Source: JBCDIQ01 sp039024295
GTDB lineage: Bacteria > Bacteroidota > Bacteroidia > J057
Reading direction: 5' to 3'
Assembly: GCA_039024295.1 (NCBI GenBank)
Contig: JBCDIQ010000162.1
Location: forward strand, 1 to 12,093
DNA length: 12,093 nucleotides
Every line of letters begins with the position of its first letter. Positions within the stretch are counted from its first letter, which is position 1. Position numbers and translations under genes: made by a program. The notes under the pieces are model-generated. The model saw only the letters and a program-made list of their open reading frames with translations, was not told the origin of the DNA and made no database searches. Positions 1 through 7,618 of this stretch are shown here, piece after piece.

Positions 1-78
1 CCTACCTTCTTTAAACATCGATCATCAAGGGATCGCTGCTGTTCATCAATCATTTTTTCACCTCGTAAACCTTATGCC

Positions 79-86
79 CATGTTTG
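79..86 (+). promoter_or_regulatory. possible -7 promoter element for the amidohydrolase-TPR operon
   Basis: CATGTTTG matches the Bacteroidota -7 consensus TAnnTTTG at all but the first base. It lies 29 bases before the ATG at 116. No TTTG -33 box is seen, only a T-run about 20 bases upstream. If real, it lies inside the longer reading frame that opens at 74 and supports 116 as the start. Weak evidence. Confidence 0.25.
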
Positions 87-115
87 GTCATCACCTCATC
101 AACCTAACGCAACGC

Positions 116-1939
116 ATGAAAAACGCACCCATTACCATATTCATCCTGTTCTTAGTTGGAAGCTTTTCATTGATAAAGGCTCAAACCATTTTCATTGAGG
201 ACGCAACCCTGATTGATCCAGTCCAGCAAAAAGAATGGAAGGGCAACCTGCTAATTCAAGGGGATACCATCGCAGGATTTCCTTCCTCCCTGCCTGATGA
301 TTTCGATGGAATTTCTATTGATGCGAGTGGCAACTTCCTCCTGCCGGCACTGGTGGATATGCACACCCACTCTTGGGGCAATTCCGGGCCGAGCCAACAA
401 ATGGAATACCTGGGCACAGACAAATCAGCGCGTTACATGCTGTACTGCGGGGTAGGTGCCTTCCTGGACCTATTTTCCCCAGAAGATTATATCCTTGGCT
501 TACGCGACCAGCAACGGACAGAAGGACTTCCAGGGGCAGACATCCATTGTGCCGGACCCATCCTCACCTGCGACGGAGGACATGGAACGGAATACGGCGT
601 ACCGACCAGAACCGTGAATACATCTGAGGAAGCCAGGGAACAGGTAGCAGAGTTGGCAAAAAAACGTCCAGATGTAATCAAACTGGTGTATGACCATGTA
701 CCTGGACGAATGCCAAGTATGGACCGGGCGACCATGCAAGCCATTGTTTCTTCAGCCCACAAAGCGGGTATTAAGGTCGTGGTACATATCGGCAATTGGC
801 AGGATATTTATGAGGTGGCGCAGGCTGATGCAGACTGCATCACCCACACCCCAACCGGTACTCCTCCTGACTCAGTCATTGCCATCATGAAACAAAAAGA
901 GATGTACACCATTCCTACCCTGGCGGTACAGTCAGAAATGGCCTTTCTCTATGACCAACCTGAAATCCTGAATAGTTCACTGGTGGGGAGTGTGGTTTCC
1001 TCTGGCATCTTAACTTCCTATCAGGATACTTCTAATATAAAGGGCCGATTACTGCGCTGGCTACAATACCAGAGAAGGTTCAAAACAGACTTTTTTGCAG
1101 GTGTCCGAAAGTGGCAAGAAGCAGGAATTCCCATCATGGGAGGGACTGACAGCGGGAATCCTGGTATTTTCCAAGGCTATTCCATTCATAGGGAATTGAT
1201 TCATTTGGGAGATGCAGGCTTGAGTAATTGGGAAGCGTTGGCTTCTGTCACTTCGATACCGGGGCAATTTCTCGGGAAGAAATATGGACTAGCAGTAGGG
1301 GCAGAAGCGAATCTCCTATTGCTGAAAAAGTCCCCTTTAGAAAACCTGGCTCACACACAGGAGATAGAAGTGGTCATCCATCATGGAGAGGTAGTTGACC
1401 GAGATGGCCTCATCAACAAGAAAGCTATAGCATTGGAAGATGTGCCAGTCCGAACACAGCCCTTGATTGATGATTTTGATGGCACCTATGAATGGTCAGT
1501 CCAAAGTGACAGCATTCAGGGAGGTGCTTCCAGAACGCATTTCCTCCAGAAAGAGGGAAAGGGACTGGTCAATTTGATCCTTGAATCGAATGGCAAAGTA
1601 CCCTTTTCCTGGACCTACATCACCCGATCATTGAGTGATGAAGCAGAATACCAGGATGTATCTGCATTCGAAGGCATTCGGCTCCGCTATCGCTTACCCA
1701 TGGGTCAGGTAAACCTCAGCTTGCTTACCCCAGATGTCACCAACTTTGACTACCACGCCAGGGTGTTGAAGGCTTCTGAAGAGTTTCAGGAACTCAGTAT
1801 CCCCTTCTCAGAATTTAAGCAGCAATGGTCCGCACCAGTCCCCTGGACCGGCAAGCAAATGAGTGGTATAAGCCTGGGCATCAGTAGCCCGATTGACATG
1901 GACCTTGAGCTGGAAGTGGATTACCTATCCTTTTATTAA
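116..1939 (+). CDS. secreted amidohydrolase with C-terminal CIA30-like domain
   Basis: A 607-residue protein, predicted to be exported and to hydrolyse a C-N bond in an unknown substrate. The start at 116 is preferred over the in-frame ATG at 74 because it places a Sec signal peptide (MKNAP..., ending KAQ) at the very N-terminus. The central part has the metal-centre pattern of the amidohydrolase superfamily (imidazolonepropionase/prolidase-like branch): HTH at H83/H85, a lysine that is probably carboxylated in VIKLVYD (K189), H224 in VVVHIG, H244 in ITHTPTG and D345 in GGTDSG. The amidohydrolase part ends near residue 440. Residues about 450-607 (LIDDFDG...W...D...GGAS) look like a CIA30 / galactose-binding beta-sandwich domain, an add-on to the usual length of about 430. 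All ligands are present, so it should be active. The TPR gene follows after 28 bases, suggesting co-transcription. Superfamily is confident; substrate is unknown. Confidence 0.9.
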   Translation: MKNAPITIFILFLVGSFSLIKAQTIFIEDATLIDPVQQKEWKGNLLIQGDTIAGFPSSLPDDFDGISIDASGNFLLPALVDMHTHSWGNSGPSQQMEYLGTDKSARYMLYCGVGAFLDLFSPEDYILGLRDQQRTEGLPGADIHCAGPILTCDGGHGTEYGVPTRTVNTSEEAREQVAELAKKRPDVIKLVYDHVPGRMPSMDRATMQAIVSSAHKAGIKVVVHIGNWQDIYEVAQADADCITHTPTGTPPDSVIAIMKQKEMYTIPTLAVQSEMAFLYDQPEILNSSLVGSVVSSGILTSYQDTSNIKGRLLRWLQYQRRFKTDFFAGVRKWQEAGIPIMGGTDSGNPGIFQGYSIHRELIHLGDAGLSNWEALASVTSIPGQFLGKKYGLAVGAEANLLLLKKSPLENLAHTQEIEVVIHHGEVVDRDGLINKKAIALEDVPVRTQPLIDDFDGTYEWSVQSDSIQGGASRTHFLQKEGKGLVNLILESNGKVPFSWTYITRSLSDEAEYQDVSAFEGIRLRYRLPMGQVNLSLLTPDVTNFDYHARVLKASEEFQELSIPFSEFKQQWSAPVPWTGKQMSGISLGISSPIDMDLELEVDYLSFY

Positions 1940-1967
1940 CTGATATTCAACCTTTTAACCATTTTCA

Positions 1968-2720
1968 ATGATGAACAAATTTGCAGCACTTCTTTGGTTA
2001 GTCGTTGGTTTTTTACCCTCGACCTTACTTCAGGCTACGGATATCCAACAAAAAGCCCGTGAGCTTACCTACCAGGGATTTTTACAAGGCAGAATTGAAC
2101 CCTATAAAGAGGCACTCAACCTGCTAGAACGTGCTTACCAAGTAAATCCAGAAGACGAAACAGTTGCAGTTGAGTGGATCAAAACATGGCATAACATGAG
2201 TGGTTTACTCATGGACCCGGCTCAGAATCCTGATGAAGGTGAAAAGCAGGTGGAAGCATGTGTGGAACAAGCAGAAAAATTTGTCAAAAAATTTCCAGAT
2301 ACCGCAGAGCTTCACGCCTTGTATGGCAGCCTACTGGGCATGGAAATTGGCATCAGTCCATGGAAGGGGATGGTCCTCGGTGGAAAAAGTCAAAAACACC
2401 TGAAGAAAGCTTTGGAACTTGACAATTCTAGCCCCTTAGCATGGCTGTTTCATGCCGATAATAAATACCATACCCCTGAAATGTGGGGAGGAGACCTAAA
2501 GGTTGCCATCGAAGGGTACCAAAAGGCCATCGAACTCATGGAGGCAGATGAAGAGAAACTGAAATACAATTGTCAATACCTTTCCGCTCATGCCTGGTTG
2601 GGGCTTGCCTACCATAAAACCGGTAATAGTGCCAAAGCCCTTAATACCTTCGAGAAGTCCCTCGAATTTGAGCCAGATTTTGCCTGGGTAAAATATGGAC
2701 TGATGCCAAAAGTGAAATAA
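1968..2720 (+). CDS. secreted TPR-repeat protein
   Basis: A 250-residue protein beginning MMNKF with a Sec signal peptide (hydrophobic stretch about 5-22, probable cleavage after QA near residue 23). The second ATG three bases on is equally possible as start. The rest is helical with degenerate tetratricopeptide repeats. The clearest is at residues about 206-239 (AHAWLGLAYHKTGNSAKALN followed by FEKSLEFEPD), another is near 41-62, and 170-190 contains MWGGDLKVAIEGYQKAIEL. No catalytic motif is visible, so it is probably a periplasmic scaffold or binding protein. It lies 28 bases after the amidohydrolase with no promoter or terminator between, so the two are likely one transcript ending at the hairpin just downstream. 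Whether it partners the enzyme is inference. Confidence 0.85.
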   Translation: MMNKFAALLWLVVGFLPSTLLQATDIQQKARELTYQGFLQGRIEPYKEALNLLERAYQVNPEDETVAVEWIKTWHNMSGLLMDPAQNPDEGEKQVEACVEQAEKFVKKFPDTAELHALYGSLLGMEIGISPWKGMVLGGKSQKHLKKALELDNSSPLAWLFHADNKYHTPEMWGGDLKVAIEGYQKAIELMEADEEKLKYNCQYLSAHAWLGLAYHKTGNSAKALNTFEKSLEFEPDFAWVKYGLMPKVK

Positions 2721-2728
2721 AGATGTTC

Positions 2729-2765
2729 CATTCAAAGGCAGGTAGATGAGGCTTGCCTTTGAATG
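2729..2765. terminator. convergent-gene stem-loop, probable bidirectional terminator
   Basis: A perfect 12-bp inverted repeat (CATTCAAAGGCA at 2729-2740, TGCCTTTGAATG at 2754-2765) with a 13-base loop. It fills the 45-base gap between the convergent TPR and DUF2911 genes. The T-rich tail is short on both strands (TTATTT on +), so termination efficiency is uncertain, but position and symmetry fit a shared terminator. Confidence 0.65.
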
Positions 2766-3698
2766 TTATTTCATGCCTTGCCTCTCTTTCCATTTCTTCC
2801 CTGCTCGGTCGATTCCCTCTGTTTCATTTTTTCGTCTGTAGTAAAATGGTTTTTCAAGGCTCTTTAATTGTTCAACAAGGGATAACGCCTTTGAAAACTC
2901 CTTCTTCCTGGCGTATAGCTTTGCCTTGATCCAATACAAATGACCTTTTACGTAGTCCCGAGGATAAAATTGATCGTTCCATTCCGAGGTAGTATCCATG
3001 AGGGTTTCGGCCTGCCTTATCCAGGACATGGCAATAGAAGAATCGGCATTTAGGGTTTCCAAGTGTTCAGCTCCCTGGATGAATACCACCCATCGAAGGT
3101 AGCCAGGCTGTTGAGCAGCCCTGCTTTCTACTTCCTGGATAAATTCCTCTAAATAGGTGGTTTCAAATGGGATTTCCAGCTCGATATACTCCCAATTAAA
3201 CATGATATACCCTTTTTGATAGCCTGTTTGCTGAATCGAATAGGTTAACTGTTCGGTTAGCTCCTTTTGGATGGTTGGAACCACTTCGATTTTGAGGGCA
3301 TCCTTATTTGAATCATACTTGAATGCTCCCCACTGTTTGTGTTCTCTGTTGAAGATAATGGTCCAGGCACCCTCTTCTTTGGGAACAAGGAAACATGCAT
3401 AGGTTCCACTGTCCAGCACTCCCTCCCGAAATTGAGCCTTAGAACTGAAGGTAACCCTCGTGGCATTATTGGCTCCCGCTCTCCAAACTTTGTCATAGGG
3501 CACTAAATCTCCAAAAATATCCCGGCCTTTCACCGCTGGACTGCCATATGCTATTTCTACCTCTGTGTACCCTACCTTCTGGTAAACCAATCGGTCAGGA
3601 CTCACCCGTGGCACCATACCAATTTGGTATTGCGCATGCACAGCCTGACCAAGCAGGAAGAACAGGCAGAGATGAGCAATTTTTTGTATCCAATCCAT
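2766..3698 (-). CDS. DUF2911 family exported protein
   Basis: A 310-residue protein with a Sec signal peptide (hydrophobic 8-21, cleavage after AHAQ-like VHAQ near residue 23). Residues about 31-170 carry the DUF2911 signature: SP, then VGYTEVEIAYGSPAVKGRDI, FGDLVPYDKVWRAGANNAT, SGTYACFLVP, WTIIFNREHKQWGAFKYD. The C-terminal 130 residues are helical and TPR-like (AKLYARKKEFSKALSLVEQL), as is common in longer family members. DUF2911 proteins are widespread in Bacteroidota and predicted periplasmic beta-rich proteins; no biochemical function is established to my knowledge. The gene stands alone, convergent with the TPR gene and divergent from DUF937. I found no convincing promoter upstream. Family assignment is confident from many conserved blocks. 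Confidence 0.92.
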   Translation of the reverse strand: MDWIQKIAHLCLFFLLGQAVHAQYQIGMVPRVSPDRLVYQKVGYTEVEIAYGSPAVKGRDIFGDLVPYDKVWRAGANNATRVTFSSKAQFREGVLDSGTYACFLVPKEEGAWTIIFNREHKQWGAFKYDSNKDALKIEVVPTIQKELTEQLTYSIQQTGYQKGYIMFNWEYIELEIPFETTYLEEFIQEVESRAAQQPGYLRWVVFIQGAEHLETLNADSSIAMSWIRQAETLMDTTSEWNDQFYPRDYVKGHLYWIKAKLYARKKEFSKALSLVEQLKSLEKPFYYRRKNETEGIDRAGKKWKERQGMK

Positions 3699-4018
3699 CT
3701 GTAATATTCCTTAAGAGAATTCCGAAACTCATCTTATCCAATTGCTGCCAGTGCTTCGATTCAGTGATAGCCCCAATTAAATGAAAACCACAGCATGATG
3801 ACAGCTAGGTGAGCCCCTAAAACTGACTGCTCAAGGAAGAATCCTGGCCATTTTTGAAAGACAGGAGTAGGAGCACGATGATTAATCCCAATTTTTCTCT
3901 CTGCCTCAGTTGAATTTATGAGAAAAAGGTGTGACCTTATTGAACAATTAACATCTCATTCATTGCGGGCCGAACTTTGAAGGGTTCCGCGTTACAAATT
4001 GAATATCTCGTTCAAATT
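3699..4018. other. intergenic gap with no clear feature
   Basis: A 320-base gap between the divergent DUF2911 and DUF937 genes. It should contain promoters for both. The best candidates are GAACTTTG at 3972-3979 (+) and CATTTTTG at 3849-3856 (+), each one or two bases off the Bacteroidota -7 consensus and neither with a well-spaced TTTG -33 box. I see no credible gene, RNA structure or repeat here. Confidence 0.5.
3972..3979 (+). promoter_or_regulatory. possible -7 promoter element for the DUF937 gene
   Basis: GAACTTTG resembles TAnnTTTG (first base differs) and lies 39 bases before the ATG at 4019. A TTA at 3948-3950 is the only -33-like triplet at reasonable spacing. Weak. Confidence 0.25.
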
Positions 4019-4612
4019 ATGTCCTTACTTAACCAACTCACAGAACAACTAAGCGGCCCCGCAATGGCTGCCCTTAGCCAGCAGCTAGGCACCGACCAGG
4101 GAACTACTTCCAAGGCGGTAGAGGCGGCACTTCCTATGATCATCGGGGCCATGGCCAACAATGCCTCCAACGACTCTGGCGCACAAAGCCTGGCAAACGC
4201 CCTTGACAAGGACCATACTGGTGGTGACCTGATGAACAACCTTTCAGGCTTTCTTAGCTCTACCGACAATGGTGCGGGCCCAGCGATCTTAGGGCACGTA
4301 TTCGGTGGAAAACAACCTGTGGTCGAGCAAGGCCTTAGCCAGGTGAGTGGAATGGACAGTAGCCAGACAGGACAGTTGCTTGCAAATTTGGCACCGGTAG
4401 TCATGGGCTTTCTTGGCCAGCAAAAACAGTCCCAAGGCATGGATGCTGCTGGATTGGCCGGTATGCTGATGGGTGCTCGTACTGAGGCCTCCTCTGGCAA
4501 CAATGCCACAGCTCAAATGGCCATGGGTATGCTCTCTCAGTTTCTGGATGCAGACAATGATGGCAGCATCATGGATGATGTGGGTGGAATGCTTGGTAAG
4601 TTTTTCAAATAA
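4019..4612 (+). CDS. DUF937 family protein with EF-hand-like C-terminus
   Basis: A 197-residue protein without a signal peptide, so probably cytoplasmic. ATG at 4019 is chosen over an upstream in-frame TTG at 3977, because MSLLNQLTEQLSGPAMAALS is a typical DUF937 opening. The DUF937 core spans about residues 1-140: LSQQLG followed by a threonine/serine-rich turn and ALPMIIGAMANNAS, then NLSGFLS and LGHVFGGKQP, rich in small residues, Gly, Gln and Asn. A Met/Ala/Gly-rich helix (AAGLAGMLMG) follows. The tail FLDADNDGSIMDDVGGML (residues about 176-192) has DxDxDGxIxDD spacing, like a calcium-binding EF-hand or dockerin-type loop. DUF937 has no firm function. The gene is monocistronic, with a strong terminator 26 bases after the stop. 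Confidence 0.88.
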   Translation: MSLLNQLTEQLSGPAMAALSQQLGTDQGTTSKAVEAALPMIIGAMANNASNDSGAQSLANALDKDHTGGDLMNNLSGFLSSTDNGAGPAILGHVFGGKQPVVEQGLSQVSGMDSSQTGQLLANLAPVVMGFLGQQKQSQGMDAAGLAGMLMGARTEASSGNNATAQMAMGMLSQFLDADNDGSIMDDVGGMLGKFFK

Positions 4613-4638
4613 AACCACCTACCTGATAAAAACACTAC

Positions 4639-4668
4639 GCCCTGCTGAGTATGGCAGGGCTTTTTTTT
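4639..4668 (+). terminator. Rho-independent terminator after the DUF937 gene
   Basis: A 7-bp GC-rich stem (GCCCTGC at 4639-4645, GCAGGGC at 4654-4660) with an 8-base loop is followed directly by eight Ts (4661-4668). Textbook intrinsic terminator, 26 bases past the DUF937 stop. Confidence 0.92.
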
Positions 4669-4672
4669 ATCC

Positions 4673-4706
4673 AAAAAAAATCAGGCAGCTCCAATGGGGT
4701 GCCTGA
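4673..4706 (-). terminator. probable terminator for the T9SS repeat-protein gene
   Basis: Inverted repeat TCAGGCA (4681-4687) / TGCCTGA (4700-4706) with a 12-base loop. The eight As at 4673-4680 read as a U-tract on the minus strand, so it is oriented to stop transcription leaving the gene that ends at 4876. It lies back to back with the DUF937 terminator. Confidence 0.65.
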
Positions 4707-4711
4707 GTAAG

Positions 4712-4739
4712 TTAAGACGGCTTGGACATTAAGTCTTAA
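4712..4739. other. intergenic stem-loop
   Basis: Perfect 7-bp inverted repeat TTAAGAC (4712-4718) / GTCTTAA (4733-4739), loop of 14 bases, no T-tract. It is one of four consecutive hairpins in this gap. Function unknown. Confidence 0.4.
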
Positions 4740-4774
4740 ACGGAGGAAAGAACTCATTTGAACTGCCCATAGTG

Positions 4775-4822
4775 CTGGGCCGTTTCTCAGCAATAAAGCT
4801 AAAAAACGGCCCAGTATTTTTG
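4775..4822 (+). terminator. terminator-like long stem-loop in the convergent gap
   Basis: Perfect 11-bp inverted repeat CTGGGCCGTTT (4775-4785) / AAACGGCCCAG (4804-4814). The 18-base loop can itself pair AGC (4789-4791) with GCT (4798-4800). The plus strand continues TATTTTTG, a short U-tract, so it reads as a plus-strand terminator. It lies more than 100 bases past the efficient DUF937 terminator, so it either backs that one up or ends a separate small transcript. On the minus strand no U-tract follows. Confidence 0.55.
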
Positions 4823-4875
4823 CTTGACTTTTATCAAGAAATGGAAATCACCTCATCAGTGATTGCTACAAATCA

Positions 4876-7407
4876 TCATTGCTTGACGATTTTTTCATAC
4901 AGGGCTCCTTTGGGAGTGGTAAGCCGCAATAAGTAAATGCCATCTGGTTCTTGCCCAAGGTCAACACTTGCCTCATGCCGTGTCCCGGAGGCCAACTCAT
5001 CCGAGTGAACGTTACGCCCAGTCAGGTCAAATACTTCCAAGCGAGCGGGCTGGACCTCAGTAAGCATTACCCAGACGTTAAAGATTCCATCAGTAGGGTT
5101 AGGAAAGGCTTTTACCCCTGCTCCGAGGATATCATCCATTCCTACAAAGATTCTCACCCCTGCTTCTTTGCAAATGGTATCGGTGCAAAAGCCATCGCTC
5201 ATGGTGAGGCAAACTGTATAAGTATCAATGGCTGCATAGGTATGGTTGATTACCTGTCCTGAGATTTTTGTCCCATCTCCTAGGTCCCAAAACCAGGAAG
5301 TTGCATTGGCACCGCCTGTAAACGTATGTGGGTCACCAAGCTCCATGGAAAAGCTAGGTCCCACGGTAAAGTCAGCAAAATAGGCAGGCCGCTGGGTCAC
5401 ATTGATGTTATCCGAAAGTACACATCCGAGGTTATCTGATACCGTAACTCCATAAAACCCGCCGGAGTTGATGGTAATATCGGGGGTTGTCTGACCGCCC
5501 GGTGTCCACACATAGGTAGCATTATTGGCAGCAGCATTGAGGGTCAGGGTTTTTCCTGCACATATAACGGTATCCCCCCCTAGATCTACACGGAGGGGGG
5601 AAATGGTGATGTTGACCGTATCTGAAGCCACGCAGCCTACCCCATCTGTAATGGTGACAAAATACTGCCCGGGAGAATTCACCGAAAGGGTCTGGGAGGT
5701 TTGTCCCTGGAAGGACCACGAATAGGTGGCTCCAGCCCCTGCGTTACCGGGATCAAGCAGGATTGAGCTAATGCCGCACAGCAGGGTGTCTGGGCCTAGG
5801 TTAGCCACTGGGGGGACACTTCCTGTAATATTGACCGTATCAGAGGCAGAACAGCCAAACGCATTTGTAACTGTCACAGAATAAGGTCGAGTCACAGTGG
5901 GTGGCGTAAACACATCTACACTTTGGGTTTGGCTTCCTGTACTCCATTGGAAGGAAGCACCCGGATTGGCCGCATTCAGGTTTATGGTATCACATTCTAT
6001 GCGGTCCGGCCCAAGGTTGACAATAGGAGACAAGACCACCCCCAATACCATGGAATCCCGTTCCTGACAGCCAGCAGGCGTAGTTAATATCACCTTATAT
6101 TCCCCTGGTGCAGAAGCAAAAACCGACTGGGTAGTTGCTAACAAATTGCCATTCACTGTCCAATCATAGACCGTTCCAGGAGGACCAGCTGGAGAGGTCA
6201 AAATAATAAATGAACCCACACAAATGGTGTCATCGGCCCCAATATTAACTGTGGGAACAGAATCAACGCGAATCGCTATGGTATCCGTCAAGAGACAGCC
6301 CAATCTGTCCCTGACTTCAACCACAAAGGTTCCGGTTGTATCGGTACAAAAAATTTGATTGGTATCAGAAGGAACGAACTGCTGTTGTCGCTGATTAAAG
6401 GAATACCATTGATGATTGGCATTCGCATTTCCGGGATTTAGGCATGCGGTATCACCCGGGCAAATGGTCCTACTTGGAAGGGGCGGAATATTGGTATTAG
6501 AAACGGTTACTATGATGGTGTCGCTGTACGCAAATCCGAGGCTATCAACCCGGAGAACGGTGTAAATATTTTGAGATGCCACCACGATCGTTTGGGTGGT
6601 ATCCTGGGTAGACCAGAGGTAAGTGGCACTGTCTCTTTGCCCAGCATCCAGGCGTAATACCTCTCCAAAACACAGGACCGTATCTGGTCCCAGGTTAAGG
6701 GAATCCCTTTCTACAATCGCCACATCATCAAAGGCAAATCCTTCACGAGCAATGATGTTATTAGACCCAAAATAAATTCTAAATCGCACATGAGGCACGC
6801 CTCCCAGACCAACCAGGTCATGCTGTGCACGAACCCATCCGCTGTCAGCTGGAGGGGTGGTTCTCGTCCACCCGGTAAGGTTGAACGGTGCAGTAAGTGT
6901 GCCGGGAGTACCCCCTATATTCGTAGAGTTGTACCAGTTTATCCCCGTAGTTGAGGTACCGACAATTTGCCAGGTTTTACCTGTATCAACTGAGGAAAAC
7001 AATGCTGCGCCATCAAGACCGTCCATGTCATGGTTGAGAGAAATCCCAATAAGGGGGTCATTAAGGCTGGTAAAGTCAAAACAGGGACTTTCGACGTACG
7101 AGAATTCATTATCAAAATAAATTCCAAGGCGACTTCCCAGTGTCCACCAGCAACTATCGCCAGAAGCGGCACTCCTCATCAAGGTTTTGTTAGGAGTTCC
7201 GAATGCCCAGCTATTTCGCAGCGCACTGGGAGGGGCAAGGGGAGGCTTGTACAAGGCACTGTCTTTCCAACCACCTTTCCCATTTTCAAAATCCTCAAAA
7301 TAGGGAAAGGTACTGATACACTGGCCTGAGACCTGGGAGGTAAACGCTCCTGCCATGAGCGCAAGAAGCAAGTACTGCCAAAGGGTGAGTAAAGTAGATT
7401 TTTTCAT
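4876..7407 (-). CDS. T9SS-exported multidomain Ig-like/PKD repeat protein
   Basis: An 843-residue secreted or surface protein. The start at 7407 (MKKSTLL...) gives a clean signal peptide (hydrophobic core about 8-22, SGQ cleavage near residue 29); an in-frame ATG at 7422 adds five residues. Residues about 30-235 form a MAM/jelly-roll-like module (YFEDFENGKGGW ... FAFDDVAIVE). Six Ig-like repeats follow at about 237-303, 309-381, 386-459, 462-527, 534-601 and 606-670, each near the pattern N-LGPDT-C-G...L-L..G...Y-WSTG...Y-V-V-D-GC-SDT. A PKD domain (about 676-753) carries FWDLGDG. Residues about 763-843 are a type A T9SS sorting domain (FPNPTDGIFNV ... GIYLLRLTTPKG ... EKIVKQ). It should cross the outer membrane by the Por secretion system and be anchored or released after sorting-domain removal. 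No enzymatic motif is visible; an adhesin or matrix role is inference. Confidence 0.9.
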   Translation of the reverse strand: MKKSTLLTLWQYLLLALMAGAFTSQVSGQCISTFPYFEDFENGKGGWKDSALYKPPLAPPSALRNSWAFGTPNKTLMRSAASGDSCWWTLGSRLGIYFDNEFSYVESPCFDFTSLNDPLIGISLNHDMDGLDGAALFSSVDTGKTWQIVGTSTTGINWYNSTNIGGTPGTLTAPFNLTGWTRTTPPADSGWVRAQHDLVGLGGVPHVRFRIYFGSNNIIAREGFAFDDVAIVERDSLNLGPDTVLCFGEVLRLDAGQRDSATYLWSTQDTTQTIVVASQNIYTVLRVDSLGFAYSDTIIVTVSNTNIPPLPSRTICPGDTACLNPGNANANHQWYSFNQRQQQFVPSDTNQIFCTDTTGTFVVEVRDRLGCLLTDTIAIRVDSVPTVNIGADDTICVGSFIILTSPAGPPGTVYDWTVNGNLLATTQSVFASAPGEYKVILTTPAGCQERDSMVLGVVLSPIVNLGPDRIECDTINLNAANPGASFQWSTGSQTQSVDVFTPPTVTRPYSVTVTNAFGCSASDTVNITGSVPPVANLGPDTLLCGISSILLDPGNAGAGATYSWSFQGQTSQTLSVNSPGQYFVTITDGVGCVASDTVNITISPLRVDLGGDTVICAGKTLTLNAAANNATYVWTPGGQTTPDITINSGGFYGVTVSDNLGCVLSDNINVTQRPAYFADFTVGPSFSMELGDPHTFTGGANATSWFWDLGDGTKISGQVINHTYAAIDTYTVCLTMSDGFCTDTICKEAGVRIFVGMDDILGAGVKAFPNPTDGIFNVWVMLTEVQPARLEVFDLTGRNVHSDELASGTRHEASVDLGQEPDGIYLLRLTTPKGALYEKIVKQ

Positions 7408-7426
7408 AGGTTTGATTCGCATAGGT

Positions 7427-7436
7427 GCCAGCTGGC
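7427..7436. other. 10-bp palindrome in the leader of the T9SS gene
   Basis: GCCAGCTGGC is a perfect palindrome 20 bases upstream of the preferred start at 7407. It could be a small operator half-site pair or chance. Little more can be said. Confidence 0.2.
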
Positions 7437-7455
7437 GAATATTCTATTTGAAAAG

Positions 7456-7491
7456 GCCTTTTACCACAAACAGGATTTTTGTCTAAAAGGC
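7456..7491 (-). other. stem-loop between gmk and the T9SS gene
   Basis: GCCTTTTA (7456-7463) pairs with TAAAAGGC (7484-7491), and just inside ACAAA (7466-7470) pairs with TTTGT (7478-7482), giving about 13 bp with a small internal loop. On the minus strand it lies 128-163 bases after the gmk stop and about 50-85 bases before the T9SS start, and is followed by CTTTTC. It may terminate gmk transcription or form a leader structure; the short U-run argues against an efficient terminator. Confidence 0.4.
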
Positions 7492-7618
7492 TAAATGAGG
7501 TATTTTTTTGTGTGAAGGTTCAATAAATGTAGTCAAAAGCTGGAAACCTCTGGAAAGATAACGTACAAAATGCTATAATCAGTGGGTAAAAAGGTGCATT
7601 TTTCTGGAAGTTTTTGGA

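Noticed and set aside
74..115. Longer N-terminus for the amidohydrolase (ATG at 74)
   Set aside because: It would place 14 polar residues before an otherwise perfect signal peptide, and the only promoter-like box lies inside this extension.
4012..4509. 165-codon minus-strand frame opposite the DUF937 gene
   Set aside because: Shadow of the confident DUF937 gene; Pro/Ser/Cys-rich and without recognisable motifs.
4876..7407. Six Ig-like repeats as a DNA tandem repeat or recombination hotspot
   Set aside because: The repeats are similar at protein level only and diverged in DNA sequence, so this is ordinary domain repetition.
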